NCBI GenBank assembly: GCA_937125135.1
Contig: CAKZLD010000122.1
Location: 1 to 33,070 of the forward strand
Reading direction: 5' to 3'
DNA: 33,070 nucleotides
From: an uncultured Ignavibacterium sp.
Lineage (GTDB): Bacteria; Bacteroidota; Ignavibacteria; Ignavibacteriales; Ignavibacteriaceae
Position 1 is the first letter of the stretch; every line of letters starts with the position of its first letter. Of the stretch, positions 25,197-33,070 are shown piece by piece. Under the pieces are notes generated by a model. It saw nothing but the letters and a program-made list of their open reading frames with translations. It was not told the origin of the DNA and searched no databases. The position numbers and the translations under genes were made by a program.

Positions 25197-25316
25197 AGAG
25201 GCTGTCTCAAAATTATCATTTACTATGAATCTGAATTTATCGATTCGTAATTTTGATTGAAAATGTCAGTCTTCTATAAAATTAGACTGACATTTTGCGT
25301 TTTTGAGACAGCCTCT
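25197..25316. mobile_element. MITE-like element with 16-bp terminal inverted repeats
   Basis: AGAGGCTGTCTCAAAA (25197-25212) and its exact complement (25301-25316) bound a 120-bp element with no coding capacity. Inside is a second perfect hairpin with a 13-bp stem (25260-25272 with 25284-25296, 11-nt loop). The flanking AAAA on both sides could be a short target duplication, but the region is A-rich, so this is weak. GGCTGTCTCAAAA-type ends are, from memory, like those of some transposase families (IS1182 was considered). It starts 7 nt after the rpoD stop and may also end rpoD transcription. Confidence 0.65.
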
Positions 25317-25323
25317 AAAATAA

Positions 25324-26184
25324 CTATCCGAGGTAAGCTTTCAATCTTGTGCTTCTTTTTGAAGACTTTAAGTTTCTTAAAGCTTTTTCTTTAATTTGTC
25401 TTACTCGTTCACGAGTGAGGTTGAATCTTTCTCCAATCTCTTCTAAAGTTGCTGAATGGTCTCCGTCTATTCCGAAGTAAAGTTTTATAACTTCTCTTTC
25501 TCTTTCTGAAAGAGTTGAGAGAACATTTGCTACTTCTTTTTTAAGAGATTCAATCATCAGTTTTTGATCGGGATTCGGCATTTCTTCATTTGGAAGAATA
25601 TCCACAAGAGAATTTTTTCCGTCATCCCCTTCTTTAAGAGGAGCATCCATAGAAACTTGTCTGCCAGCTATCTGAAGTGCATAAGCTACTTCGTCTGAAG
25701 TCATATCGAGCATTTTAGCAAGTTCGTCAGTGGTTGGTTTTCTTTCATATTCTTGCTCTAAATCTCTATATGCCTTGCTGATTTTTGTCAAATTACCCAC
25801 TCTGTTAAGTGGTAAGCGAACAACACGAGATTGGTCTGCAATTGCTTGCATAATTGATTGTCTTACCCACCAAACGGCGTAAGAAATAAATTTGAAACCT
25901 CTTGTCTCATCGAATCTTTCAGCGGCTTTGATTAAGCCGATATTTCCCTCGTTTATTAAATCTCCGAGGGACAAACCTTGATTTTGAAATTGTTTAGCAA
26001 CACTTACCACGAATCGCAAATTTGCTTTAATCAATCTTTCTTTTGCCTTCTCGTCACCCTTCTTTATTTTTATAGCTAATTCTATTTCATCCTGAGGAGT
26101 GAGAAGTTCAACCTTACCGATTTCTTGAAGGTATTGATCTAACGATTTGCTTTCTCGGTTGGTGAATTGCTTTGTGATTTTCAA
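25324..26184 (-). CDS. rpoD: Primary sigma factor RpoD, Bacteroidetes type
   Basis: A 286-residue sigma-70 factor without region 1.1. It begins with region 1.2 ([18 protein letters not shown]). Regions 2.1-2.4 hold [34 protein letters not shown], region 3 holds [13 protein letters not shown], and region 4.2 shows the helix-turn-helix [24 protein letters not shown]. The short form is typical of Bacteroidetes-type primary sigma factors, which read TTTG/TAnnTTTG promoters, matching the boxes found here. The start is TTG, with AAGGAG 10-11 nt upstream and no alternative ATG. A TAAGTTTG box is upstream and a MITE-like element follows. Identity is near certain. Confidence 0.95.
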   Translation of the reverse strand: MKITKQFTNRESKSLDQYLQEIGKVELLTPQDEIELAIKIKKGDEKAKERLIKANLRFVVSVAKQFQNQGLSLGDLINEGNIGLIKAAERFDETRGFKFISYAVWWVRQSIMQAIADQSRVVRLPLNRVGNLTKISKAYRDLEQEYERKPTTDELAKMLDMTSDEVAYALQIAGRQVSMDAPLKEGDDGKNSLVDILPNEEMPNPDQKLMIESLKKEVANVLSTLSEREREVIKLYFGIDGDHSATLEEIGERFNLTRERVRQIKEKALRNLKSSKRSTRLKAYLG

Positions 26185-26242
26185 GTAGTTATTACTCCTT
26201 TGATGTTAAGAAATAATTTCTAAAATTTTTAGATAGCAAATG

Positions 26243-26250
26243 CAAACTTA
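26243..26250 (-). promoter_or_regulatory. Possible rpoD promoter -7 box
   Basis: TAAGTTTG on the minus strand matches TAnnTTTG and lies about 58 nt before the TTG start. The nearest upstream TTG is 25 nt away, so the -33 spacing is poor. Confidence 0.4.
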
Positions 26251-26294
26251 TATTTTTTATTAAGGCTATAAAAGACAAAAATTACTGACCTTAG

Positions 26295-27695
26295 TTAAAT
26301 TTCTAAAATTTCCCCCGAATCAGGTGCTAATACATTTTTATAGCCTAATTCAATAACTTTTTCTATTAGCGGCTTTTGCTGATCTTCTTCTCCATGTACA
26401 AAAAGCAAATGTTTTAACCTCTCAGGCGGACTGAATTTTATATAATCAATTAACTCCTTCTGATCAGCATGTGCCGAGAAATAATCGAATGTTTTGACGC
26501 TACAGTTTACAGCAAAAGTTTCACCAAAAATATTTACCTCTTTTTCACCATCAATTATTTTTCGGGCTAAAGTATGTTCAGCTGCGTATCCGACAAAAAG
26601 TATAAGATTTTTAGGATTCTCTATATTATTTCTTAAATGATGTAAAATTCTACCACCTTCAGCCATTCCGGATGCTGATATTATTATCATTGGCTTTTGT
26701 AAGGAATTCAATTTTTTTGATTCTTCAACGGTTTTTAAGTATGTGAGTCTCTCAAATCCAAATGGGTCTTCACCCTCCTGAAGAAAAATTCTGTAAGTTT
26801 CTCTATCCATACACTCCGGGTGTGCTCTGAATACATTCGTTGCATTGAAAGCAAGTGGGCTATCAACATAAATAGGAATTGATGGAATTCTGTTCTGGTC
26901 AAATAATTTATGAAGCATATAAACGATTGTCTGTGTCCTCCCAACTGCGAATGCTGGTATGATAACTTTACCGTTTCTCTCAATTACCTCTCTAATAGTT
27001 GACGCAAATTCTTCTTCAACAGCCTCAGAATCGGAATGTAATCTGTTACCATAAGTTGATTCCATTATAAGAATATCTAAATCACGTAAAATATCTGGTG
27101 AACGAATAACAGGAGAATTTGGTCTGCCGATATCACCGGAAAATCCGAAACGTATTACATTTCCATTACCATCGCGAATGTCAAGTTGGATTCCTGCCGA
27201 TCCGAGTATATGTCCAGCATCCCTGAAAGTTGCTTTTACACCCGGACAAATTTCAATTTGCTTATTATATTGAACTCCGATAAAATGTATCATTGCATTT
27301 TCAACGTCTTCAATTTCATAAAGTGGTTCGACGGGTTCTTCTCCTTTCTTTTTTCGTTTCTTGTTTACGAATTCAATATCCATCTCATGAAGATGTGCGG
27401 AATCTCTTAACATAATCTGACATAAATCTACTGTTGCAGATGTTGCATAGATATTACCTCTAAATCCGTTTTTAACAAGATTAGGTATGTTGCCGCTGTG
27501 ATCAATATGAGCATGAGACAACAGCATAACATCTATTTCAGAAGGATCAAATTTGAAGTTTTTATTTTTTTCATAAGTATCGCTTCGTCTTCCCTGAAAT
27601 AGTCCGCATTCAAGAAGAATTTTTTTTCCGTTGATGTGTAATAGATGTTGTGATCCCGTAACGGTTCTTGCACCACCAATAAATTCAATTTTCAA
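26295..27695 (-). CDS. MBL-fold beta-CASP ribonuclease
   Basis: A 466-residue metallo-beta-lactamase with a beta-CASP insert and RNA-specificity domain. Zinc motif HAHIDHSGN lies near residue 60, DAGHILGSAG and FSGDIGRP follow, and the beta-CASP motifs are MESTYGNRLH, PAFAVGRTQTIVYML and SASGMAEGGRILHHL. The C-terminal SAHADQKEL carries the last zinc ligand. Relatives (CPSF-73-like bacterial proteins) act as RNA endo- or exonucleases. No KH domain is present. It starts with TTG preceded by AGAGGT at a good distance. It lies 47 nt after polB and may be co-transcribed. The fold is sure; the RNA substrate is not known. Confidence 0.92.
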   Translation of the reverse strand: MKIEFIGGARTVTGSQHLLHINGKKILLECGLFQGRRSDTYEKNKNFKFDPSEIDVMLLSHAHIDHSGNIPNLVKNGFRGNIYATSATVDLCQIMLRDSAHLHEMDIEFVNKKRKKKGEEPVEPLYEIEDVENAMIHFIGVQYNKQIEICPGVKATFRDAGHILGSAGIQLDIRDGNGNVIRFGFSGDIGRPNSPVIRSPDILRDLDILIMESTYGNRLHSDSEAVEEEFASTIREVIERNGKVIIPAFAVGRTQTIVYMLHKLFDQNRIPSIPIYVDSPLAFNATNVFRAHPECMDRETYRIFLQEGEDPFGFERLTYLKTVEESKKLNSLQKPMIIISASGMAEGGRILHHLRNNIENPKNLILFVGYAAEHTLARKIIDGEKEVNIFGETFAVNCSVKTFDYFSAHADQKELIDYIKFSPPERLKHLLFVHGEEDQQKPLIEKVIELGYKNVLAPDSGEILEI

Positions 27696-27742
27696 TTGTA
27701 CCTCTGATATTTTTGAATTTTTGAGTCACTGCAATGATAAAT

Positions 27743-30055
27743 TTAGAACATGTTCAATTGAGTCGTATTAACAATGTTATCAAAATTCTTTCCTAATAAA
27801 ATTAGGACAGAATCCGCAATTGGTTTTAATTGCTTTTCAATATAATGATTGTAATCAATATCATCGTACTTTAGCTGAATTGGAATAGGACCCCGATGAG
27901 TTATAACATAATAAACTGTATCGCCAGGATTTTGTAAAAGTTTTGCAGCTTTAACATGGGGTGGAATATTTTTAATGTATTCCTCAACATCTTTTCTTAA
28001 TCGTTTTTTGTAAATAAGTTTTTCATCAAACTCACCTTTTTTGAGTTTATCTACCACTGAACGTATCCATTCATTTACTTCTTCATTTTTGAAAATTCTT
28101 TTATAAAGTTCTGTTTGAAATTCCTTTGCTAATTTAGTCCAATCTGACCTGACAAATTCCAATCCAACAAACTCAATATCTTCTTCATTGCCTTTCATCA
28201 ATAAACCGGCATATCTTTTCTTTGCTCCAGCTTCGCTTCCACGAGCAGGAGTAACAATAAATTTTTTATAATATTTCTCAAATTCTATTTCAAGGAAAGA
28301 TTTTACATTATATTTTCCGCTGAGTTCATCTTTCCAGAAATCATTAAGCATCTTTGCTAATTCTTCTCCTGCTTTTTTAGTATCTATATTCATCTGTTTT
28401 TTCAACATAACAAATAAAGAATCAGTATCACCATAAACAACTTTATAACCTCGTTCTTCAAGAAATGATTTACTACCAAGCAGAAGATATTTTCCTGTGC
28501 TTGTTATCGCAGAAGGTAAATCTGGATGATAAAATCTGCATCCATAAGAGCCCATAACTCCATAAAAACTATTCATCAAAATTTTGATAGCCTGTGATAA
28601 TGATCTATCATTTTGCTTTATTGCTTTTGCTCTTTGTTCCATTAAATTTTCAATAAACTCCGGCAAGAAATTCTGTGTTGAAGAAAATTTGTAACCTTCT
28701 GGTGTATTGACAGTATCAATATGTGAAAGCAGTCTTGATAAAGGATCAATTTTAAATGTTCTAATTATTGAAGGATACAAACTCTTAAAATCAAGCACAA
28801 CTACATCATCATAAATTCCAGGGATTGGATCAAGCACGTGCCCACCAGCTGAATGCTCCGAAGTTTCAAGGTTTTTTACATCAGGTGCTACGTAGCCAAT
28901 TCTATGAAGCCTTGGTAAATAAAAATGATCAAATGCTGCCGTCATCATTGCAAGTTGATCTATTAATAAACCAGATAATTGTGCCCGTTTTATGTAAAGT
29001 TCAATGATACCGGTTTTATTAAATATTTCCGAAACAAGTACAGCATCCTGAAGATTATATTCTGCAAGTGCGAGCTTATCCTCTTTAAATAAACGTTCAA
29101 TTTCTTTCGCTTTATTTTCTTCAGACGTTATTGTTTTCCCCGTTCCCAGAATTTCTTGAGCAACAGTTTCAAGTTTGAAATCTTCAAAACTAAAAAATGA
29201 AGTTCGTAGAGCTGTCGGACCATCAATAACTACCCTTCCCGGAACAAAGGCAAAAAATCCCCGTGGTTCTCTTTTCCTGATGGTTACTTTTCCTTCACTT
29301 CTACCAAGTTCAAAATTTATGTTCAGCTCTTTGCATTTATTATCAAGAAACTGAAGATCAAAACCTATAATGTGCCACCCGATTATAACATCAGGATCAA
29401 TGTCTTTAAACCATTCAAAAAAAGATTGAAGTAAAATTTTTTCCTCAGGAAAGAATGAAATTTTATGCGGATGGTTTTTAGGTGGCTCACCAATTATAAA
29501 AATCCGCTTATGCTCACCTTCTCTACCTGTTATATGAACTGCTATCGAATAAAGATTATTTCCTTTCACTGATGTTTCAATATCAAGCGATGCTACAACC
29601 AAATTAGGAGTAAAATCACAAGGCTCTACTTTAGGATTGGTAAAAGTTGTTATATTATTTTTTACTGTTGCCTGACCAGTAACTTTCATCTGAGCATTAA
29701 TGAAGCGTTCCATTAAATATCTTCGAACAGGATCAACATCAGATTCGTAAGTTGAAATGCCCAATTCTTCAAGTTTATCCACAGCTTGACGAAAATCTTT
29801 CATTGTATTGAAATAGATTGCATCGACAGTTTTGCCAGAAAAAGTTTTCATCTCTACTTGCTTACGAATATAATTCGACTTCAAACCGGTGAGCAAAGAA
29901 TCTCTTTCTACAAATAGAACAGGTTTATTATTATCTATGATGACTTTGATTGTCCCTAATTCTTCTGAAGTTCCAAAGAATCGAAGTATATTTCTTCCTT
30001 TGAAATCGAGCCAATCGCCTGTAAGTAAAAAAATATTTGTGGAAATTTCTGACAT
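27743..30055 (-). CDS. polB: DNA polymerase II, family B
   Basis: A 770-residue family-B polymerase. The proofreading exonuclease shows SLDIETS, IIGWHIIGFDLQF and YNLQDAVLVSEI. Polymerase motifs are A, DFKSLYPSI; B, KILMNSFYGVMGSYG; and C, YGDTDSLFV, with the KKRYAGL motif after. All catalytic Asp residues are present. The C-terminus is QLNMF, matching the bacterial sliding-clamp motif QLxLF, as at the end of E. coli Pol II. In E. coli this enzyme restarts stalled forks and performs translesion synthesis. I choose the ATG at 30053-30055; a TTG four codons upstream is possible and neither start has a clear ribosome-binding site. Identity is strong. Confidence 0.95.
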   Translation of the reverse strand: MSEISTNIFLLTGDWLDFKGRNILRFFGTSEELGTIKVIIDNNKPVLFVERDSLLTGLKSNYIRKQVEMKTFSGKTVDAIYFNTMKDFRQAVDKLEELGISTYESDVDPVRRYLMERFINAQMKVTGQATVKNNITTFTNPKVEPCDFTPNLVVASLDIETSVKGNNLYSIAVHITGREGEHKRIFIIGEPPKNHPHKISFFPEEKILLQSFFEWFKDIDPDVIIGWHIIGFDLQFLDNKCKELNINFELGRSEGKVTIRKREPRGFFAFVPGRVVIDGPTALRTSFFSFEDFKLETVAQEILGTGKTITSEENKAKEIERLFKEDKLALAEYNLQDAVLVSEIFNKTGIIELYIKRAQLSGLLIDQLAMMTAAFDHFYLPRLHRIGYVAPDVKNLETSEHSAGGHVLDPIPGIYDDVVVLDFKSLYPSIIRTFKIDPLSRLLSHIDTVNTPEGYKFSSTQNFLPEFIENLMEQRAKAIKQNDRSLSQAIKILMNSFYGVMGSYGCRFYHPDLPSAITSTGKYLLLGSKSFLEERGYKVVYGDTDSLFVMLKKQMNIDTKKAGEELAKMLNDFWKDELSGKYNVKSFLEIEFEKYYKKFIVTPARGSEAGAKKRYAGLLMKGNEEDIEFVGLEFVRSDWTKLAKEFQTELYKRIFKNEEVNEWIRSVVDKLKKGEFDEKLIYKKRLRKDVEEYIKNIPPHVKAAKLLQNPGDTVYYVITHRGPIPIQLKYDDIDYNHYIEKQLKPIADSVLILLGKNFDNIVNTTQLNMF

Positions 30056-30136
30056 AATTTTTATCAATTAAATTATCCGAAGTATCCGTTAAATCCTTCT
30101 TCCTCCCTCAGAAATAATTGAACCCTGCTTTACGGA

Positions 30137-30979
30137 CTAAACGGATTTTACATATTCATAAAAAATATTTTGAATTAACTTAGTAACTTTCCCTGGAATA
30201 CCATCTCCAACAATCCTATCATTTAACTGTATGACAGGTGTAACTTCTGTTGTTGTTCCAGTAATAAAAAATTCATTAAAGGTTTTTAATTCGTCCACTT
30301 TGATATAATCTTCAACTACTTTTAGATTATTCAGAAAACAGAGTTCAATTACTACTTCTCTTGTTACACCTTCCAAAATAAAATTTGATACCGGTGCTGT
30401 ATATATGATGTCATTTCTTACAGCAAAAAAATTTGTATGCGAACCTTCTGTAATAAAATTATCCCGATAAAAAACAGTCTCATATGCATTAAAACTCACT
30501 GCCTTAGTTTTGGCTAATACTGATGGAAGAATTGAAATGGATTTAATATCACACCTCAACCATCTTATATCTTTTTCAAGAATCACTTTGACTCCTTTTT
30601 CAACCTGTTGTCTATTATCAATTAGTTCAGAAACTGAGACAAATACAGACGGACTAAGATGATTTTCAAAATTATGTTTTCTGGGGAATTGCACACCTCT
30701 TGTAATCTGAATGTAAGTAGAAAATTCTTTTTTGTGGAGGTTATTTATTTCAGCAAGTTCATAAGAAATTTTTTCAATCTCATTGAATTGTTCAAAATTT
30801 ATATTCAGTTCATTAAGACTATATTTTAATCTTTTTAAATGTGAATCAAAACGAAATAATTTTCCATTATAAGTTCTCAATGTTTCATAAACACCATCGG
30901 CAAATTGGAAGCCTCGATCATAAGGAGATATTTTTACATCATCGAGAGGCAGGTAATTTCCATTGAAATAAACAATCAT
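30137..30979 (-). CDS. dat: D-amino-acid transaminase (class IV aminotransferase)
   Basis: A 280-residue PLP enzyme. DRGFQFADGVYETLR is the class IV start. TRGVQFPRKHNF has the R-x-H that binds the substrate carboxylate in D-amino-acid transaminases. RCDIKSISILPSVLAKTKA carries the PLP Lys in the DAAT context, and FITEGSHTNFF and GVTREVV are further family motifs. It interconverts D-Ala and D-Glu with their 2-oxo acids, supplying cell-wall D-amino acids. A branched-chain transaminase is the alternative, less likely given the RKH and RCDIKS motifs. I use the ATG at 30977-30979; a TTG just upstream adds one residue. It lies downstream of the aldolase terminator and its promoter was not found. 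Confidence 0.85.
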   Translation of the reverse strand: MIVYFNGNYLPLDDVKISPYDRGFQFADGVYETLRTYNGKLFRFDSHLKRLKYSLNELNINFEQFNEIEKISYELAEINNLHKKEFSTYIQITRGVQFPRKHNFENHLSPSVFVSVSELIDNRQQVEKGVKVILEKDIRWLRCDIKSISILPSVLAKTKAVSFNAYETVFYRDNFITEGSHTNFFAVRNDIIYTAPVSNFILEGVTREVVIELCFLNNLKVVEDYIKVDELKTFNEFFITGTTTEVTPVIQLNDRIVGDGIPGKVTKLIQNIFYEYVKSV

Positions 30980-31001
30980 CAAAATTCAGAATTTTTGATA
31001 A

Positions 31002-31037
31002 TAAAAAAGGTCAGTCCGATTAATTTGCAGACTGACC
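31002..31037 (-). terminator. Terminator after fructose-bisphosphate aldolase
   Basis: On the minus strand GGTCAGTC (31037-31030) and GACTGACC (31016-31009) form an 8-bp stem with a 13-nt loop, followed by TTTTTTATT. It lies 20 nt after the aldolase stop and just before the transaminase start. Confidence 0.88.
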
Positions 31038-31057
31038 AAAGTAAGTTTAGAAAAGTT

Positions 31058-32107
31058 TTAAGCAATAGTAACTTCTTTAGTTAAGTAAACATCTTGAATA
31101 ACATTTAATAATTTAACGCCTTCTTCCATAGGACGCTGGAAAGCTTTTCTACCGGAAATCAAACCCATTCCACCAGCTCGTTTATTTATAACAGCGGTTT
31201 TTGCAGCCTCTGCAAAATCGTTAGTTCCACTTGGTCCTCCACTGTTTATCAAACCAGCTCTACCCATATAATTATTTATCACCTGATAACGACATAAATC
31301 AATCGGGTGATCTGATGTTAAATCTGAATAAACTTTTTTGTGAGTCTTACCGAAATTTAAAGCAGTGTAGCCACCATTGTTTTCAGGCATTTTTTGTTTA
31401 ATAATATCAGCTTCAATTGTTACTCCGAGATGATTAGCTTGTCCAGTTAAATCTGCAGAGATATGATAGTCTTTTTCTTTAGTCTTGAAAGCTGAGTTTC
31501 TGGTATAGCACCATAAAATAGTAGCAAGTCCTAATTCATGAGCAAATTTGAATGCCTGACTAACTTCTTGAATTTGTCTTGTACTTTCATCTGAACCGAA
31601 ATAAATCGTAGCACCCACGGCAGCAGCTCCCATATCATAAGCTTGTTCTACACCTGCGAACATAATTTGATCGTATTTATTTGGATAAGTAAGTAACTCA
31701 TTATGATTGATTTTAACAACAAAGGGAATTTTATGAGAATATTTTCTCGCAACAATTCCTAAAACACCGAGAGTTGAAGCAACTGCATTACACCCACCTT
31801 CAATAGCTAATTCAACAATTTTTTCCGGATCAAAATAATCTGGATTCGGTGCAAAAGATGCACCTGCACTATGTTCAATTCCTTGATCAACAGGTAGAAT
31901 TGAAAGATAACCTGTTCCGGCTAACCGTCCAGTATTAAAAATCCATTGAAGATTACCTAAAACTCTATTGTTTCTGTCTGATTGAAGAAAAATTCTATCA
32001 ACGAAATCAGAGCCCGGAAGATGAAGTTTTTCTTTTGGGAAAATTGCCTTGTAATTTAACAAGTCATTTGCTTCTTCGCCTAAATATTCAACTATTTTGT
32101 CTATCAT
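31058..32107 (-). CDS. fbaB: Class I fructose-bisphosphate aldolase, FbaB/DhnA type
   Basis: A 349-residue Schiff-base aldolase of glycolysis/gluconeogenesis, cleaving fructose-1,6-bisphosphate to GAP and DHAP. It follows the E. coli FbaB pattern: [82 protein letters not shown] and [20 protein letters not shown]. The length equals that of FbaB. A TGGAGAT ribosome-binding site lies before the ATG, and a TATTTTTG box is at 32147-32154. A terminator follows, so it is a single-gene unit. Identity is near certain. Confidence 0.97.
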   Translation of the reverse strand: MIDKIVEYLGEEANDLLNYKAIFPKEKLHLPGSDFVDRIFLQSDRNNRVLGNLQWIFNTGRLAGTGYLSILPVDQGIEHSAGASFAPNPDYFDPEKIVELAIEGGCNAVASTLGVLGIVARKYSHKIPFVVKINHNELLTYPNKYDQIMFAGVEQAYDMGAAAVGATIYFGSDESTRQIQEVSQAFKFAHELGLATILWCYTRNSAFKTKEKDYHISADLTGQANHLGVTIEADIIKQKMPENNGGYTALNFGKTHKKVYSDLTSDHPIDLCRYQVINNYMGRAGLINSGGPSGTNDFAEAAKTAVINKRAGGMGLISGRKAFQRPMEEGVKLLNVIQDVYLTKEVTIA

Positions 32108-32146
32108 TTTTTATCTCCATTTTGTTATGATTTCTTAATGTGCATA

Positions 32147-32154
32147 CAAAAATA
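32147..32154 (-). promoter_or_regulatory. Promoter -7 box for fbaB
   Basis: TATTTTTG on the minus strand matches TAnnTTTG and is 39 nt before the fbaB ATG. No -33 TTTG was found at normal spacing. Confidence 0.45.
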
Positions 32155-32210
32155 AATACGTTTTCTCATTTTATAATCTTAAAATTTTCATTACGGTGTT
32201 AAATTTTTAG

Positions 32211-32242
32211 TTGCTGATATTTATCCGCATTACATATCTTTG
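32211..32242 (+). promoter_or_regulatory. Promoter for YwqK/TonB-C protein
   Basis: TTG (32211-32213), 21 nt, then TATCTTTG (32235-32242) matches the Bacteroidetes-type consensus with slightly long spacing. It leaves about 20 nt to the ATG, and no good Shine-Dalgarno sequence is visible. Confidence 0.55.
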
Positions 32243-32262
32243 AAAAAAGATAAAATTCTGAT

Positions 32263-33070
32263 ATGACTTTAAAATTCTTAACAACTTTTTTTCTTTTTAC
32301 CGTAATAGTATTCTCACAAGCTGATAGCTTAGTTACTTATTATCCGAACGGCTCCATCGAATCAATTACATACTTAAAAAATTCTTTAAGAGAAGGAAAA
32401 TCAATTCTTTTTTATGAAAATGGAAATATTAAAGAAGAAAGAAATTATCAGAACGATAAAATCAATGGTGTAATTCGAGTTTATCATCCGAATGGTCAAA
32501 TTAAAGAAATTTTTAATATTGAAGATGGCAAACGTGAAGGTGTAACTTCATTTTTTGATTCCAATGGTGTACACATTGAAGATGTTCTTTTCGAAAAGGG
32601 TTTACGAAAAGGACAAGATTTTAATTTAGTCGGAGAATACCGCTATGAAGATTACTTAAAGTTGCTCGAAGCATGGAAACGAAGACAGGAAGAGCTAAAA
32701 AAAGAAAACAGTGATTTAATCCCACCTTCTACTGTTGAAGAAACTAATTTCGAGGATGATCCTGCTTACTTCATTAATGTTGAAATACTTCCGGAACCAA
32801 TTGGAGGATGGAATAGTCTTTATAACAGATTATCATATCCAAAAGAAGCACGAGAAAAGAAAATTGAAGGCGTCGTGAAAATCCTCGCTTTTATTGAAAG
32901 GAATGGCGAAGTTTCAAGTGCTTCTGTAATTCAAGGTATTGGATACGGCTGTGATGAAAATGCAAGATTAGCAGTTTACTACACAAGATTCAAACCCGGC
33001 ATTTTGAAAGGCAAACCAGTAAAAGTTCAGATGGAAATTCCGATTGAGTTTTCGATATCAAAATTCAGAT
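32263..33070 (+). CDS. YwqK-repeat and TonB-C-terminal-domain protein, 3' end cut off
   Basis: An uninterrupted frame of 269 codons runs from the ATG at 32263-32265 off the right edge. An N-terminal signal sequence (KFLTTFFLFTVIVFSQ) precedes about four YwqK/MORN-like repeats of some 22 residues (YYPNGSIESITY, FYENGNIKEERNY, YHPNGQIKEIFN, FFDSNGVHIEDV). A charged helical linker (EAWKRRQEELKKEN) leads to a TonB-C-like domain (GWNSLYNRLSYPKEAREKKIEG, VVKILAFIERNGEVSSASVI). The signal looks cleavable, not the long anchor of a true TonB, so it is more likely a periplasmic or outer-membrane-associated protein than a TonB energy transducer. Only a few residues are probably missing at the end. Partner unknown. 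Confidence 0.85.
   Translation, partial: MTLKFLTTFFLFTVIVFSQADSLVTYYPNGSIESITYLKNSLREGKSILFYENGNIKEERNYQNDKINGVIRVYHPNGQIKEIFNIEDGKREGVTSFFDSNGVHIEDVLFEKGLRKGQDFNLVGEYRYEDYLKLLEAWKRRQEELKKENSDLIPPSTVEETNFEDDPAYFINVEILPEPIGGWNSLYNRLSYPKEAREKKIEGVVKILAFIERNGEVSSASVIQGIGYGCDENARLAVYYTRFKPGILKGKPVKVQMEIPIEFSISKFR

Noticed and set aside
25260-25296. Hairpin as a simple rpoD terminator
   Set aside because: The stem is strong but no proper T-run follows on the minus strand, and it lies inside a larger element with exact terminal inverted repeats, so it is described as part of that element; a termination role remains possible.
27746-27755. Palindrome GAACATGTTC at the end of polB
   Set aside because: It falls in the codons of the clamp-binding tail (N-M-F and stop side) and needs no operator explanation; only 10 bp and not repeated.

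Overview
This AT-rich window carries 31 protein-coding genes, two of them cut by the window edges. It looks like chromosomal core DNA from a member of the Bacteroidota/Chlorobiota group, and Ignavibacteria is my best guess. The reasons are a short RpoD without region 1.1, upstream boxes matching the Bacteroidetes-type promoter (TTTG, about 19-21 nt, TAnnTTTG), a DUF5916 barrel protein, a DUF1460 protein, a YwqK/TonB-C protein and a mitochondrial-type aconitase. The genus is inference. I found no rRNA, tRNA, CRISPR array, phage or transposase gene.

Left end (1-4542): a glycosyltransferase truncated by the window edge and an ATGA-coupled SAM methyltransferase on the minus strand. A divergent GroES-like gene follows, then a minus-strand cluster of three PilV/PilW/PilX-like minor-pilin-type proteins that lack a recognisable prepilin cleavage motif.

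Middle (4543-19304): aconitase on the plus strand, ending in a clear terminator, faces a long minus-strand series. Read in transcription order this is rplM-rpsI, rpsB-tsf, terminator, pyrH-frr, terminator, then an overlapping envelope trio (L,D-transpeptidase-like protein with Ser in place of the catalytic Cys, a lipoprotein, and a TamA-like Omp85 barrel). It continues with yicC-gmk-rpoZ, terminator, then uracil-DNA glycosylase, dnaB and a DUF1460 protein. Translation, nucleotide supply, transcription, replication/repair and envelope genes are thus interleaved, with internal terminators and promoters dividing them into units.

Right part (19402-33070): an anchored protein of unknown function; a plus-strand set of an SDR epimerase, a deoxyhypusine-synthase-like protein and a small nitroreductase; a DUF5916 barrel protein; the primary sigma factor with a 120-bp MITE-like inverted-repeat element directly after it; a beta-CASP ribonuclease; a family-B DNA polymerase II with a C-terminal clamp-binding motif; a D-amino-acid transaminase; class I fructose-bisphosphate aldolase; and a 3'-truncated YwqK/TonB-C protein.

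Most of the window is housekeeping. The points most worth a second look are the Cys-to-Ser transpeptidase operon, the deoxyhypusine-synthase homologue in a bacterium, a hairpin repeat read in frame inside the glycosyltransferase with a similar element at the predicted 5' end of the rpsB mRNA, the MITE-like element after rpoD, and a mirrored 14-bp motif in the methyltransferase/groES divergent promoter.
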